Assembly: GCF_001663175.1 (NCBI RefSeq) | Contig: NZ_CP016033.1 | Span: 1-64,000 of the forward strand | Source of the DNA: Erythrobacter neustonensis | GTDB lineage: Bacteria; Pseudomonadota; Alphaproteobacteria; Sphingomonadales; Sphingomonadaceae | Direction: 5' to 3' | Length of the DNA: 64,000 nucleotides | Part shown: piece after piece, positions 44,214-53,663 of the stretch | Position numbering within the stretch: position 1 is the stretch's first letter | Layout of the letters: every line of letters starts with the position of its first letter | Program-made: the position numbers and the translations under genes | The notes under the pieces: model-generated | What the model was told of the DNA's origin: nothing | Database searches by the model: none | The model's input: the letters and a program-made list of their open reading frames with translations, nothing else

Positions 44214-44989
44214 ACAGTGCAGCTGCCTTTTGGCGTTACGGCGTGATCAAGACGCTTCGCAAATGGCGCGCGGCCGCTTTGTCGCCGCTGTTGCAAGCGC
44301 GCGGGGGCGACGCGGTGGAATCGGCCTATGGCGTGCGGATGGTGCCCAACTGGCAGGACACCACATTCCGTTACTGCATCTTCGGCACCTATGGCCGGGA
44401 CCTTGCCGATCTGCTGCTTGGCCAGCGCGCGGATTTCGCCTTTGTCGATATCGGCGCCAATCAGGGGCTCTATTCGCTGATTGCCGCCCAGAACCTGAAA
44501 TGTCGGCAAGTGATCGCCTTCGAGCCTGTTCCGGCCACGCATGCGCGGCTTGCGGCGAATGTGGCGCTCAACCCCCAAGCGGCGCGCACCGATCTGCACG
44601 AATTGGCAATCGCGGACAACGCGGGCGAAGTGACGATCAGTGTCGCGGCACATCACACCGGCACAGCGACGCTTGCCGGGCGCGGCGATGCGGCCGCGTC
44701 TGGCGGTGCGGTGGTGATCCGGACGATCGACGCAGCGATGCTCGAACCGTTGCTCGCGGGCGCGTTGCCGCTGTTCGTCAAGATCGATGTCGAGGGGCTG
44801 GAGGCGGTGGTGATCGCCGAACTGGCCAAAACCCCGAGCTTTGCGCGCGTGGAATCGATCTTCTACGAGGTCGACGAAAGATGGGCGAGCGCGGTCGAAA
44901 TCGAAACCCGTCTGCGCGCCGCGGGCTTCACCCGCTTTGCCAAATACGGGCGCGGGCATCACTACGACGTGCTGGCCAGCCGCGCCTGA
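44210..44989 (+). CDS. FkbM family methyltransferase
   Basis: A 259-residue SAM-dependent methyltransferase. The motif I region is FAFVDIGANQGLYSLIAA (about residue 80), motif post-I VIAFEPVPATHARLAANV, and the family motif LFVKIDVEGLEAVVI (about 183) is typical of FkbM O-methyltransferases, which often cap sugar hydroxyls. It starts with GTG overlapping the preceding stop (GTGA). The 3' end overlaps the convergent flavoprotein gene by 28 bases. In this trio it probably methylates the glycan or lipid made by the two upstream enzymes. Confidence 0.88.
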   Translation: MNSAAAFWRYGVIKTLRKWRAAALSPLLQARGGDAVESAYGVRMVPNWQDTTFRYCIFGTYGRDLADLLLGQRADFAFVDIGANQGLYSLIAAQNLKCRQVIAFEPVPATHARLAANVALNPQAARTDLHELAIADNAGEVTISVAAHHTGTATLAGRGDAAASGGAVVIRTIDAAMLEPLLAGALPLFVKIDVEGLEAVVIAELAKTPSFARVESIFYEVDERWASAVEIETRLRAAGFTRFAKYGRGHHYDVLASRA

Positions 44990-45939
44990 AGCACCGCATG
45001 CGCGAGCGCATGGCCCGACAACCACGCGCCTTCGACGCGCGGCGAGTGAAGCCAATCTCCGGCGACCCCGATGTTTTCGTCGGCGTCGAAAATTGCGCCC
45101 TCGCCCTTCGCGGCCTGCGGCTGCGCGTAAAGCCAGCGGTGGGCATCGAGATGGATCGGGGCAGGCGGCGCAATGCCCGTGGCGGCAGCAAAATCGGCGA
45201 GAAGAATCGCGGCAACCTCATCCTTGGGCAGGCCGATCAGTTCCCGGCTGCGGGCGGGACTGGCGTGGATTACCCAAGCTTCGCCGCCGGTGCGACCCGG
45301 CTTTGCCGAATTGCGCGCAGCCCAGCTGACCGGGCTATTCTCCGAACGGAAGGTATCGGCCAGTGGCAGCGGCTGGTCAAAGCCTGCCATTACCGCCCAG
45401 CACGGCGCAGACACGACTGCTGCCGCGCGGGCGGCCAATTGCGGCGCGCATCCGGAAAGAAGGTCGGCCGCCTGTTCTGCGGGGATGGCGACGAGCACCA
45501 TCGGCGCTGCAAAGACGCCGTCCGCGGTCTCCACCCGCCAACCGCGATAGCTTCGCTCAAGGCTTTCGGCGCGCGTGTTCCAGCGCACATCGAGCGTGGA
45601 CGCCATGTGCTTGATGCAGGCATTCATGCCCGGGGTGCCGACCCACGCATCATCCCCTGCCGCAGGCCACGGGGCCGCCGCGCCAGCCGCATGCCAGCCC
45701 GCCACGGTTGCCCGAAAGGCCGCGTCGCGCGCAGTGAAATATTGCGCGCCGTGGTCGAAGCTTACCTGCTCGCCAGCGATATCGACCCGCCGCGCGGCCA
45801 TCCTTCCGCCGGGGCCGCGGCCCTTGTCGAGCACGATGACGCGCTGGCGGCCTGCCACAAGCGCGCACGCCGCGGCACACCCGGCCATGCCCCCGCCTAT
45901 GATGAGAATATCGCTCGAATGATTTGATTGCCCGTTCAT
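44962..45939 (-). CDS. FAD-dependent oxidoreductase, renalase-like
   Basis: A 325-residue flavoprotein. It has the N-terminal ILIIGGGMAGCAAACALVAG dinucleotide motif, the GPGGRMAARR loop just after it, and FDHGAQYFTAR, the combination seen in bacterial renalase-type NAD(P)H-isomer oxidases. The C-terminus has GVAGDWLHSPRVEGAWLSGHALA, the second FAD contact. Start at 45939 (MNGQSNHSS) was chosen because the FAD motif follows; 31 residues further upstream are open. It overlaps the FkbM gene end-to-end by 28 bases and lies 31 bases after the egtD stop on the same strand, so co-transcription with the ergothioneine genes is possible. Role: repair of isomeric reduced nicotinamides, by family inference. 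Confidence 0.8.
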   Translation of the reverse strand: MNGQSNHSSDILIIGGGMAGCAAACALVAGRQRVIVLDKGRGPGGRMAARRVDIAGEQVSFDHGAQYFTARDAAFRATVAGWHAAGAAAPWPAAGDDAWVGTPGMNACIKHMASTLDVRWNTRAESLERSYRGWRVETADGVFAAPMVLVAIPAEQAADLLSGCAPQLAARAAAVVSAPCWAVMAGFDQPLPLADTFRSENSPVSWAARNSAKPGRTGGEAWVIHASPARSRELIGLPKDEVAAILLADFAAATGIAPPAPIHLDAHRWLYAQPQAAKGEGAIFDADENIGVAGDWLHSPRVEGAWLSGHALAHAVLQARLASTS

Positions 45940-45970
45940 CCCGCGCCAACGCACCAGCGGCGCGGTGGTT

Positions 45971-46957
45971 TCACGGTGCGGAGCGCGGCGCGCAGGATTC
46001 TGCCAGCACCAGCGAGAACTGTCCCGCCGCATCGGTCCACCGCGCGCGCGGTTCCCATCCCCCCGCAGCGAGCAACTGGTGCCCCGAACGGCGGGTGAAC
46101 TTGTGGCTGTTTTCGGTGTGAATCGTCTCGCCTGCGCGCATCGCGAATGGCTTTCCGCTGACGGTGAAGCTCACATCCCTTTGCGCCCTCAAATGCATCT
46201 CGATCCGCGCGAAGGTATCGTTCCAACGCGCCTCGTGGGCAAAGGCATCGAGCGGAATGTCGGCATCCAGCTCGCGGTTTATCCGCGCGAGCAGGTTGCA
46301 GTTGAACGCCGCTGTCACGCCCTGCGCATCGTCATAGGCGGCGATCAGCACGTCGTGATCCTTCACCAGATCCATGCCGATCAGCAGCAAGGCCCCCTCG
46401 CCCAGCGTCTCCTTCATCGAGCGCAGGAGATCGGTCGCGGTGCGCGCGATCATGTTGCCGATGGTCGAGCCGGGAAAGAAACCGAGCTTGGGAAGACCCG
46501 TAACCTCGTGCGGCAATTCGACGCGGCGCATGAAATCGGCTTCGACCGGATGGACATCGAGCGCGGGAAACTTCGCTGCCAGCGCGGCCGATGATGAGCG
46601 CAGGAAATCCCCGGCAATATCGAGCGGCACATAGGCCGAGGGCGCGATCGCCGAAAGCAGCAGCGGTGTCTTGACCGACGAGCCCGAACCGAACTCGACC
46701 ACCGCATGCCCCGGCCCGATCAGCTGTGCGATCTCCTGCGCGCGGTCGGTCAGGATCTCGGTTTCGGCCCGGGTCGGGTAGTATTCGGGAAGCCGGGTAA
46801 TATCCTCGAACAGTTCGGAACCGATATCGTCATAGAACCAGCGCGCCGGGATCGCCTTTTGCGGGGCGGAGAGCCCTTCCAGCACATCGGCCCTGAATGC
46901 GCAGTCGACGCCCTCGGCATCACGTTCCACCAGCTTGAGACCTTGAGCAAATGTCAT
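45971..46957 (-). CDS. egtD: L-histidine N(alpha)-methyltransferase (ergothioneine synthesis)
   Basis: A 328-residue SAM enzyme that trimethylates histidine to hercynine, the first step of ergothioneine synthesis. Conserved features are the opening block IPARWFYDDIGSELFEDITRLPEYYPTRAE-type region, the SAM loop VVEFGSGSSVKTPLLL, GFFPGSTIGNM, and FNCNLLARINRELDADIPL with the C-terminal FAMRAGETIHTENSHKF, which includes glutamates and asparagine that bind the substrate imidazole. The ATG at 46957 overlaps the egtB stop, so both enzymes are made from one message. The gene order egtB-egtD without egtA or egtC is the usual short proteobacterial form. Confidence 0.93.
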   Translation of the reverse strand: MTFAQGLKLVERDAEGVDCAFRADVLEGLSAPQKAIPARWFYDDIGSELFEDITRLPEYYPTRAETEILTDRAQEIAQLIGPGHAVVEFGSGSSVKTPLLLSAIAPSAYVPLDIAGDFLRSSSAALAAKFPALDVHPVEADFMRRVELPHEVTGLPKLGFFPGSTIGNMIARTATDLLRSMKETLGEGALLLIGMDLVKDHDVLIAAYDDAQGVTAAFNCNLLARINRELDADIPLDAFAHEARWNDTFARIEMHLRAQRDVSFTVSGKPFAMRAGETIHTENSHKFTRRSGHQLLAAGGWEPRARWTDAAGQFSLVLAESCAPRSAP

Positions 46958-48204
46958 TGGATAAGGTCCTTTGCCAGCCGCAGTCCGGTGAACTGCCAGC
47001 GTTGATGGGGGTAGAAGAAATTGCGATATGACGCGCGCGAATGGCCGCGCACCGTGGCGCAGCTCGCGCCGCGCAGCACGACCTGCCCGCTCATGAACTT
47101 GCCGTTGTATTCGCCCACCGCGCCATCGGGCACGCGGAAGCCGGGATAGGGAAGATAGGCCGAACGGGTGAACTGCCAGCAGTCGCCGAACAGGCCGGGC
47201 GACCCCGATGGGAGCGGCGGCGATGCCCTATCGAGCTGGTTGCCCAAGGCCGGATCATGCGCTGCGGCGATAACCTCCCATTCGAACTCGGTCGGAAGCC
47301 GCGCGCCTGCCCAAGTGGCAAAGGCATCGGCTTCGTAATAGGAAATATGCGTGACCGGGGCATGGGGATCGCGCTGTTGCCAGCCCCGATGCGTGAAATG
47401 CGTCCCGTCCTCACCCCAATACAGCGGCGCGCGGATGTGCTCGGACTGGACCCATGCCCAGCCATCGGCCAGCCATAAACGCGGCTTGGCGTATCCGCCG
47501 TCGCTTATGAAGGCGTCCCATTCGCCGTTGGTGACCAGCCGATCGGCCAGCGCGAAGGGTTGAAGGAGGACGCGGTGGCGCGGGCCTTCGTTGTCGAAAG
47601 CAAAACCCGCCCCTTCGTGACCGACCATCGCGATCCCGCCGGGATGCTGATGCCAGCCCATCGCGGCCGTGGTCAGTGCCGGAGGGCTGCTCCTCGCGTC
47701 CCACATCGCCGGACCAAGCGGGTTCTGGAACAGCGCGTGCTTGATGTCGGTCAGCAGCAATTCGATATGCTGCTGCTCATGCGCGATGCCGAGCGCGATC
47801 AGATCGGCGTGTGCCGGATCGGCGAGCAGCGGGGCCATCGCGGCATCGACCACGGCGCGCCATTCGAAAATTTCCTCAAGCGACGGGCGCGACAACAGCC
47901 CGCGCGCGCCGCGCGCAATCCGCGCCCCTTCGGCTTCGTAATAGGAATTGAACAGGAACGGCCAGCGATCGTTGTGAAGCGTGTATCCGGGCGCATGTTC
48001 GCGCAGCAGGAAGGTCTCCCAGAACCACGTGGTGTGGGCCAGATGCCATTTGGCAGGCGACGCATCGGGCATCGACTGAATGGTCGCATCGGCATCGCTG
48101 AGCGGCGCGACCAGCGCCTCGGTCAGGGATCGCAGCGCCGAAAATTCGCAAGCGAGGCCGGACGCATCGGGTGTTGATCCAGGCGAGAACTGGTTGCGGT
48201 GCAC
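46954..48204 (-). CDS. egtB: Ergothioneine sulfoxide synthase EgtB
   Basis: A 416-residue non-haem iron enzyme that joins a thiol to hercynine with O2. The DinB-like helical domain supplies the iron histidines: HLAHTTWFWETF (about residue 55) and the HEQQHIELLLTDI motif (about 145). The C-terminal formylglycine-generating-like domain has ITHISYYEADAFATWAGARLP, EFEWEVIAAA and the terminal RGASCATVRGHSRASYRNFFYP. Length and motifs are normal. Absence of an egtA/egtC pair suggests that cysteine, or glutamylcysteine made elsewhere, is the thiol donor. The gene is first in the egtB-egtD unit; no clear promoter was identified in the 161-base gap upstream. Confidence 0.95.
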   Translation of the reverse strand: MHRNQFSPGSTPDASGLACEFSALRSLTEALVAPLSDADATIQSMPDASPAKWHLAHTTWFWETFLLREHAPGYTLHNDRWPFLFNSYYEAEGARIARGARGLLSRPSLEEIFEWRAVVDAAMAPLLADPAHADLIALGIAHEQQHIELLLTDIKHALFQNPLGPAMWDARSSPPALTTAAMGWHQHPGGIAMVGHEGAGFAFDNEGPRHRVLLQPFALADRLVTNGEWDAFISDGGYAKPRLWLADGWAWVQSEHIRAPLYWGEDGTHFTHRGWQQRDPHAPVTHISYYEADAFATWAGARLPTEFEWEVIAAAHDPALGNQLDRASPPLPSGSPGLFGDCWQFTRSAYLPYPGFRVPDGAVGEYNGKFMSGQVVLRGASCATVRGHSRASYRNFFYPHQRWQFTGLRLAKDLIQ

Positions 48205-48365
48205 AAGGCCTCCATAGCCACCCCGAGCAGGCGCAAGACCCCCCGGCCTCGCCTGTCGTTACGGGGTAAGACTATTCGACGCCTATTGTTCCGCCTCCGT
48301 GACGGAAATATCGTCAGGCGATCCGGACACTGCCTGTCTATCCCGCTGCAAGCGGTCGGCGTGCG

Positions 48366-49769
48366 TCAGGCGACGCGCGCCGCCGCCGTTTCGCGCATGG
48401 TGCCGGTGCCGCTACCTGCCGCTTCGTTGAGCATTTCGGCAACCAGAAACGCAAGTTCGAGCGATTGCTCGGCATTGAGACGCGGGTCGCAATGCGTGTG
48501 ATAGCGATCGCCAAGGCGTTCCTCGGTGATCGCCACCGCGCCGCCGGTGCATTCGGTTACGTCCTGCCCGGTCATCTCGATATGGATGCCGCCGGGGTGC
48601 GAACCCTCGGCGCGGTGGACGGCGAAGAAGCCCTTCACCTCGCGCGTGATCCGGTCGAAGGGCCGGGTCTTGTAGCCGGTGTCGGACTTTACAACGTTGC
48701 CGTGCATCGGATCGCAAGACCACACCACCGGATGGCCTTCGCGCATCACCGCGCGCACCAGCTTGGGCAGGCCGTCCTCGACCTTGTCGTGACCATAGCG
48801 GCTGATCAGCGTAATCCGCCCGGCCTCGCGGCCCGGATTGAGATCATCGAGCAAGCGCAGCAGCGCGTCGGGCTCGAGGCTCGGCCCGCACTTCATGCCC
48901 AGCGGATTGCCAATCCCGCGCGCAAATTCGATATGTGCGCTGCCGGGGAAACGTGTGCGGTCGCCGATCCACAGCATGTGCGCGGATGTCGCATACCAGT
49001 CACCGGTGAGCGAATCGCGGCGGCTCATCGCCTGTTCGTAAGGCAGGAGCAGCGCTTCGTGGCTGGTGTAGAAGCTGGTGCCCTTCAACTGCGGCACGGT
49101 GCCGGGATCTACCCCGCAGGCCTCCATGAAGTCGAGCGCCTCGCCGATGCGGTCGGCCATCTCGCTGAACTTCTCGGTCCACGGCGTGCGCCCCATGAAG
49201 TCGAGCGTCCACTGGTGCACCTGCCGCAGATTGGCATAGCCGCCGCCCGCGAAGGCGCGCAGCAGGTTGAGCGTTGCGGCGGCCTGCGAATAGGCCTTCA
49301 CCATCCGCTGCGGATCATTGCGCCGGCTGACGGGGTCGAATTCGATCCCGTTGATATTGTCGCCGAGATAGCTCGGCAGGGTCACGCCATTGATCGTTTC
49401 GGTGGGCGCCGAACGCGGCTTGGCGAACTGGCCCGCCATGCGCCCGACCTTTACCACCGGACGCTTGCTGGCGAAGGTCATCACGACCGCCATCTGCAAT
49501 AGCACCCGGAAGGTGTCGCGGATGTTGTTAGGGTGAAACTCGGCAAAGCTTTCCGCGCAATCGCCGCCCTGAAGCAGGAAACCGTGCCCGTTGGCGACCT
49601 CCGCAAGATCGGCCTTCAGTGCCCTCGCCTCTCCGGCAAACACCAGCGGCGGATAGGACGACAGCGTCCGCTCGGCCTCGGCCAGTTCGGCGGCGTCCTC
49701 GTAATGCGGCAGATGCCGCGCTTCGTGAGCCTTCCAGCTTTCCGGGGTCCAGGTATCGGGCACAGTCAT
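48366..49769 (-). CDS. aroG: Class II DAHP synthase (first step of the shikimate pathway)
   Basis: A 467-residue class II (plant/Streptomyces type) 3-deoxy-7-phosphoheptulonate synthase that condenses phosphoenolpyruvate with erythrose-4-phosphate. Conserved blocks: [17 protein letters not shown] with the metal-binding cysteine, [70 protein letters not shown] with the metal-binding histidine, and [24 protein letters not shown]. All are intact. The gene stands alone, with 161 bases to egtB downstream and about 127 bases to the M16 gene upstream. Symbol choice follows the M. tuberculosis enzyme. Confidence 0.95.
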   Translation of the reverse strand: MTVPDTWTPESWKAHEARHLPHYEDAAELAEAERTLSSYPPLVFAGEARALKADLAEVANGHGFLLQGGDCAESFAEFHPNNIRDTFRVLLQMAVVMTFASKRPVVKVGRMAGQFAKPRSAPTETINGVTLPSYLGDNINGIEFDPVSRRNDPQRMVKAYSQAAATLNLLRAFAGGGYANLRQVHQWTLDFMGRTPWTEKFSEMADRIGEALDFMEACGVDPGTVPQLKGTSFYTSHEALLLPYEQAMSRRDSLTGDWYATSAHMLWIGDRTRFPGSAHIEFARGIGNPLGMKCGPSLEPDALLRLLDDLNPGREAGRITLISRYGHDKVEDGLPKLVRAVMREGHPVVWSCDPMHGNVVKSDTGYKTRPFDRITREVKGFFAVHRAEGSHPGGIHIEMTGQDVTECTGGAVAITEERLGDRYHTHCDPRLNAEQSLELAFLVAEMLNEAAGSGTGTMRETAAARVA

Positions 49770-49896
49770 GTCTTTCCAGGTCGTCGCGCGTCACATGGCG
49801 CGGGGGCGCCCGCTAGCGGAGCGCAGCACGAATTGTAAAGCGGCAATGGCATGCCGCACAACTTTATTTCCCGGCCAGTGTCAGTGGCGGGATCGA

Positions 49897-52800
49897 TCAC
49901 CGCCCGCTTGTGTCGGACTTCTCCGGCGTTGTAGCCGACCCGGTGGCCAATGTCTGCCCCTCGGGGATCACCGCCAACCGGAACGGAGTGGCATTGATCA
50001 GATACCGCGCCGCCAGTGCCTGCATCGCTTCGGGCGTGGTTTCGGAATAGTCGGTCAGGATCGTGCGCAGTTTCGCCACGCGCTGCGGGTCCTGGGTCGC
50101 GCCTTCGAGATTGTATAGCCAGAACTGGTTGCCGGTCGATGCGCGGCGGATCAATTGCCCCAAGGGCTCGGTCACCCGCGCAAGTTCATCCGCGGTCGGC
50201 GGCGTGGCGGCCAGATCGCGCGCGATCTTGTCCGCTTCGGCAAAGAACACGGGCACGAAGGACGGCTCCAACTGTGCAAGCGCGGTGATCCGTCCGCCGC
50301 TGGCAAGATCGGCGGGCCAATTCGAGAACGCCTGCGGCGAATAGGCCGCCCCGGCGCGTTCGCGCAGCGCATCGAGCAGGCGGTTGTTGAACAGCTGGGT
50401 AAGGATTTCGAGCTGGCGGCTTTCGCGCAGGTTCGCAACGCCCCCGCCGCTTGGCCACGCCACCACAGCCGCGGCCTGGTTGGCATCGCCGCGGTGCGTG
50501 GCCACCAGCGGCGCGCCCGTGCCTTGCGCAAAGCCGGGAACGCGCGCGGCCACATCGGCAGCAATCGGCGCGCGCGGCGGCAAGGCGCCGAAGGTCAGGC
50601 GCAGCTGCTCGGTCACCTTGGCGGCATCGAATTCGCCGAAGACGAGCACTTCGACCGGCCCTTGTGCAAGCAGCGGCTCCCACACGGCGCGGAATTCCTC
50701 GGGGGTGGCAGCCTTCAGCGCGGCCGGATCAGGCTTGGCGAACCGTTTTTCTCCGGTCGAAAGATATTCCAGATCGCGCCCCAGCACACCGCCCGGGCTG
50801 GTCGAGTAGGTGTTGTAGGCAAGCTCCGCCGCTGCCTTGGCGCGGATCACCGGATCCTTGTCCCAACGCGGCATGCCCAGCTTTGCAGCAAACAGGTAGA
50901 GCTGGTCATTCACATCTTCCGAGCGCGTCTGCGCGGTGAAGGTGAACACAGCATCGTCGATCCCGAAATCGAAGCCCAGCTTGCGCCCCGTGGACAGCCG
51001 GTCGAGCTCGTTCTGGCCCAAGTCGCCAAGCCCCGAACCCACCAGCGCAGTTTCGCCAAGCGAGGCATAGACCGCATTGCTCTCGTCGAAAGCGCGCCAG
51101 CCCGCGCCGAAACGCACACGCACGGTGACACGGCCGGGCTCTGCATCATTGGCCCACAGCAAAGCCTTCACGCCGTTGCCGAATTCGACCTGGTTGATAT
51201 CAAGCACACCCAGCTTGCCCTGCTTGGCAATCGTGCCCGGCGCGCCAACCGCCGGCAGATCGGCAAAGGCGATCGTCTGCGCTGCGAGCCGCGCCGAACC
51301 ATCGGCGGCCGCCTCACTCGCCAATGCCGTGCGCAGCGCTGCAACATCGGCTTCGCCCGCGGTGGGGGTGACATAGACCCCGCGCGTCACGGTGCCTTCG
51401 AACAGGGCGCGGGTGCGCGCGAGCACCGCGTCGGGAGTGAGCCGCGGCTTCATCCCGCGGAACACGTCGAGCACCACCTGCGGCGCGGCGACCGCTTCGC
51501 GGATATCGACCGCGTTGACGATATTGTCGGCAAGCGCGCTGCCCGCCTGCACGCTTTCCTGTTCGACCTGATTGGCAAAGGAGACATCGAACTGCGCGTA
51601 TTCGCGGTCGATCTCCTCCTGTGTCGGCGGCGTGGCGAGCGCATCGGCAATGACGCTGCGCACGTCGCCAAGCGCGGCCTGCCAATCGCCCGTCAGCGGG
51701 GCGAAGGTGACGAAAGTCGCATCAGCCGAACGCGAGACATCGTCCTGCTGCACCTGCGCGTACAGATAGCTGCCGCCGGCGCGTGCGCGGCTTTCCAGCC
51801 GGCGGTTGATGATCGCCTGCGCCACCGCATCGGTCAGCAGGCCCTCGTTATAGGCGATCGTGTCCTGCACCTGCCGCCAAGGGCGCATGATCGCATATGT
51901 CAGGCTGCGCGGCAGATCGGGTTCGACGCCGACCGCCAACTCGCCGATCGGCGCGATGCCATCGTCGGGCGCCTGCGCACCGGCAGGCGCGACCGGATCG
52001 CCAAACGCGGGCGCAGTTCCCGCCTTGCCGGTGGGCTTCCAGTCACCGAACCATTGTTCGACCAGGCCGGCCAGCACCACCGGATCGGCATCGCCCGCGA
52101 CCACGATGACGGTGTTTTCGGGCCTATACCAGCGGTCGTAAAACGCCTTCACGCCCTTGCCACGGGCCGCGCCCAAGGTGGCATCGGTGCCGATCGGATT
52201 GCGCACCGACAGTCGCTGTCCGGCAAAGAAGGTCTGGCGCGTCAGGTCAGCCATGCGCAGACCTGCGCCGCCGCGCTCGCGCTTCTCGGCGAGCACGATC
52301 GGGCGTTCGGCGGCGACGTTTTCATCGCTCAGCACCGGTTCGCGGATCATGCCCGAAAGCAGCTTGAAGCTTTCTTCGAGCTTGGCCTGATCGATATTGG
52401 GAATGTCGAGCTTGTAAGCGGTGTGCGTCGGGCTGGTTTCGGCATTGGCATCGCTGCCGAAGGTCGCGCCCAGCCGCTGCCAGGCCGAGATCGCCTCGCC
52501 CTTGCCCAGATATTTGCTTTCCCGAAATAACAGGTGTTCGAGCAGGTGGGCATAGCCCTGTTCGCTGTCGTTTTCGTACATCGACCCTGCATCGATCCGC
52601 ACCCGGATCGACACCTGTCGCGGCGGCACGCCATTGCGCCGCACGGCATAGCGCAGGCCGTTCTTCATCTTGCCGAACAGCCACTGGCCATCGACCGGAA
52701 CGTCCGATCCTTCGTAAAGCCACGGCACGGTGCCAGCGGTCTGTAGCGCCTTGGGCACCGGAACTGTCGATGGCGGCAATGCCTTCTGCGGCACCTTGGG

Positions 52801-52911
52801 CGCTTCGGCGCGGTTCTGGCCGTCGTTCTGCCGGGCCAGTACGGGCTGGGCCAGAACGAAGGGGACAAGCAGCAAGGCGAGCACGCGGGTCGCGCGGGAG
52901 GGAGAGGTCAT
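49897..52911 (-). CDS. Exported M16 family zinc metallopeptidase, second type
   Basis: A 1004-residue peptidase with two M16 domain pairs. Signal peptide: positively charged RATRV then LALLLVPFVLAQPVLA, cut near residue 26. The zinc motif HLLEH lies at 122-126, and glutamate E202 follows 75 residues later in LAEKRE, so the site is complete. The later half has the FGEFDAAKV strand and the REEL-like RERAGAAYSPQAF motif. It differs from the protein at 14130 in length and N-terminal insert (about 40 residues rich in proline and alanine). Start 52911 is the first ATG giving a signal peptide; the frame extends upstream. It is divergent from the Fe-S scaffold gene, 140 bases apart. Confidence 0.9.
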   Translation of the reverse strand: MTSPSRATRVLALLLVPFVLAQPVLARQNDGQNRAEAPKVPQKALPPSTVPVPKALQTAGTVPWLYEGSDVPVDGQWLFGKMKNGLRYAVRRNGVPPRQVSIRVRIDAGSMYENDSEQGYAHLLEHLLFRESKYLGKGEAISAWQRLGATFGSDANAETSPTHTAYKLDIPNIDQAKLEESFKLLSGMIREPVLSDENVAAERPIVLAEKRERGGAGLRMADLTRQTFFAGQRLSVRNPIGTDATLGAARGKGVKAFYDRWYRPENTVIVVAGDADPVVLAGLVEQWFGDWKPTGKAGTAPAFGDPVAPAGAQAPDDGIAPIGELAVGVEPDLPRSLTYAIMRPWRQVQDTIAYNEGLLTDAVAQAIINRRLESRARAGGSYLYAQVQQDDVSRSADATFVTFAPLTGDWQAALGDVRSVIADALATPPTQEEIDREYAQFDVSFANQVEQESVQAGSALADNIVNAVDIREAVAAPQVVLDVFRGMKPRLTPDAVLARTRALFEGTVTRGVYVTPTAGEADVAALRTALASEAAADGSARLAAQTIAFADLPAVGAPGTIAKQGKLGVLDINQVEFGNGVKALLWANDAEPGRVTVRVRFGAGWRAFDESNAVYASLGETALVGSGLGDLGQNELDRLSTGRKLGFDFGIDDAVFTFTAQTRSEDVNDQLYLFAAKLGMPRWDKDPVIRAKAAAELAYNTYSTSPGGVLGRDLEYLSTGEKRFAKPDPAALKAATPEEFRAVWEPLLAQGPVEVLVFGEFDAAKVTEQLRLTFGALPPRAPIAADVAARVPGFAQGTGAPLVATHRGDANQAAAVVAWPSGGGVANLRESRQLEILTQLFNNRLLDALRERAGAAYSPQAFSNWPADLASGGRITALAQLEPSFVPVFFAEADKIARDLAATPPTADELARVTEPLGQLIRRASTGNQFWLYNLEGATQDPQRVAKLRTILTDYSETTPEAMQALAARYLINATPFRLAVIPEGQTLATGSATTPEKSDTSGR

Positions 52912-53051
52912 GGCCCGACTATAGGGCGGCAAATTGTGAAGCGATAGTGAATGGTTTTTGCTGGCTGACGCGCAAGAGGGCCCACGCTTGCGCTCCCGAG
53001 TCGCGCCGCTGCCTCTTGCCGCCTGCACCCTTGCGCCCTACTTGCACGGAC

Positions 53052-53633
53052 ATGTTCATCGAAACCGAAACCACGCCCAATCCCGCGGCGCTCAAGTTCC
53101 TGCCCGGCCAGACCGTGATGGCTGCCGGCAGCCGCGAATTCGCCACCCCTGAAGCGGCCGAGGCAAGTCCGCTGGCGCAAGCGATCTTCGACACCGGCGA
53201 GGTCGTCAACGTGTTCTTCGGCGCGGATTTCGTCTCGGTGACGGCTGCACCGGGCGCACAGTGGAGCGCGCTGCGCCCGCAAGTGATCGCGATTCTGCTC
53301 GACCATTTCGTCTCGCAGGCCCCGCTGTTCACGCCGGGCACGGCAAGCGGTATCTCCGTTCCCCCGCCCGAAGACGATCTTGCGGTCGAGGAACGCGCCG
53401 AGGATGCCGAGGTGATCGCCGCGATCAACGAATTGCTCGAAACCCGCGTGCGCCCTGCGGTGGCAGGTGACGGCGGCGACATCGCCTATCGCGGCTTTCG
53501 CGACGGCGTGGTCTATCTGACGCTGCAAGGCTCGTGCGCGGGCTGCCCGTCGAGCACTGCGACCTTAAAGCACGGGATCGAAGGCCTGCTGAAACATTAC
53601 GTCCCCGAAGTGGTTGAAGTGCGCGCCGCCTAA
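53052..53633 (+). CDS. NifU-like Fe-S cluster scaffold (NFU1 type)
   Basis: A 193-residue Fe-S carrier. Residues 1 to about 90 are the Nfu N-terminal domain (MFIETETTPNPAALKFLPG). The C-terminal NifU domain has IRPAV-type VRPAVAGDGGDIAYRGFRDG and the cluster-binding CXXC in LQGSCAGCPSSTATLKHGIE. It carries [4Fe-4S] clusters to client enzymes in the cytoplasm. The gene begins a run of co-directional housekeeping genes through to plsC, with gaps of 30 to 150 bases. The ATG at 53052 gives the complete N-terminal domain. Confidence 0.93.
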   Translation: MFIETETTPNPAALKFLPGQTVMAAGSREFATPEAAEASPLAQAIFDTGEVVNVFFGADFVSVTAAPGAQWSALRPQVIAILLDHFVSQAPLFTPGTASGISVPPPEDDLAVEERAEDAEVIAAINELLETRVRPAVAGDGGDIAYRGFRDGVVYLTLQGSCAGCPSSTATLKHGIEGLLKHYVPEVVEVRAA

Positions 53634-53663
53634 CAATTTGTTCAAGCATCGACGAGGATTTGC

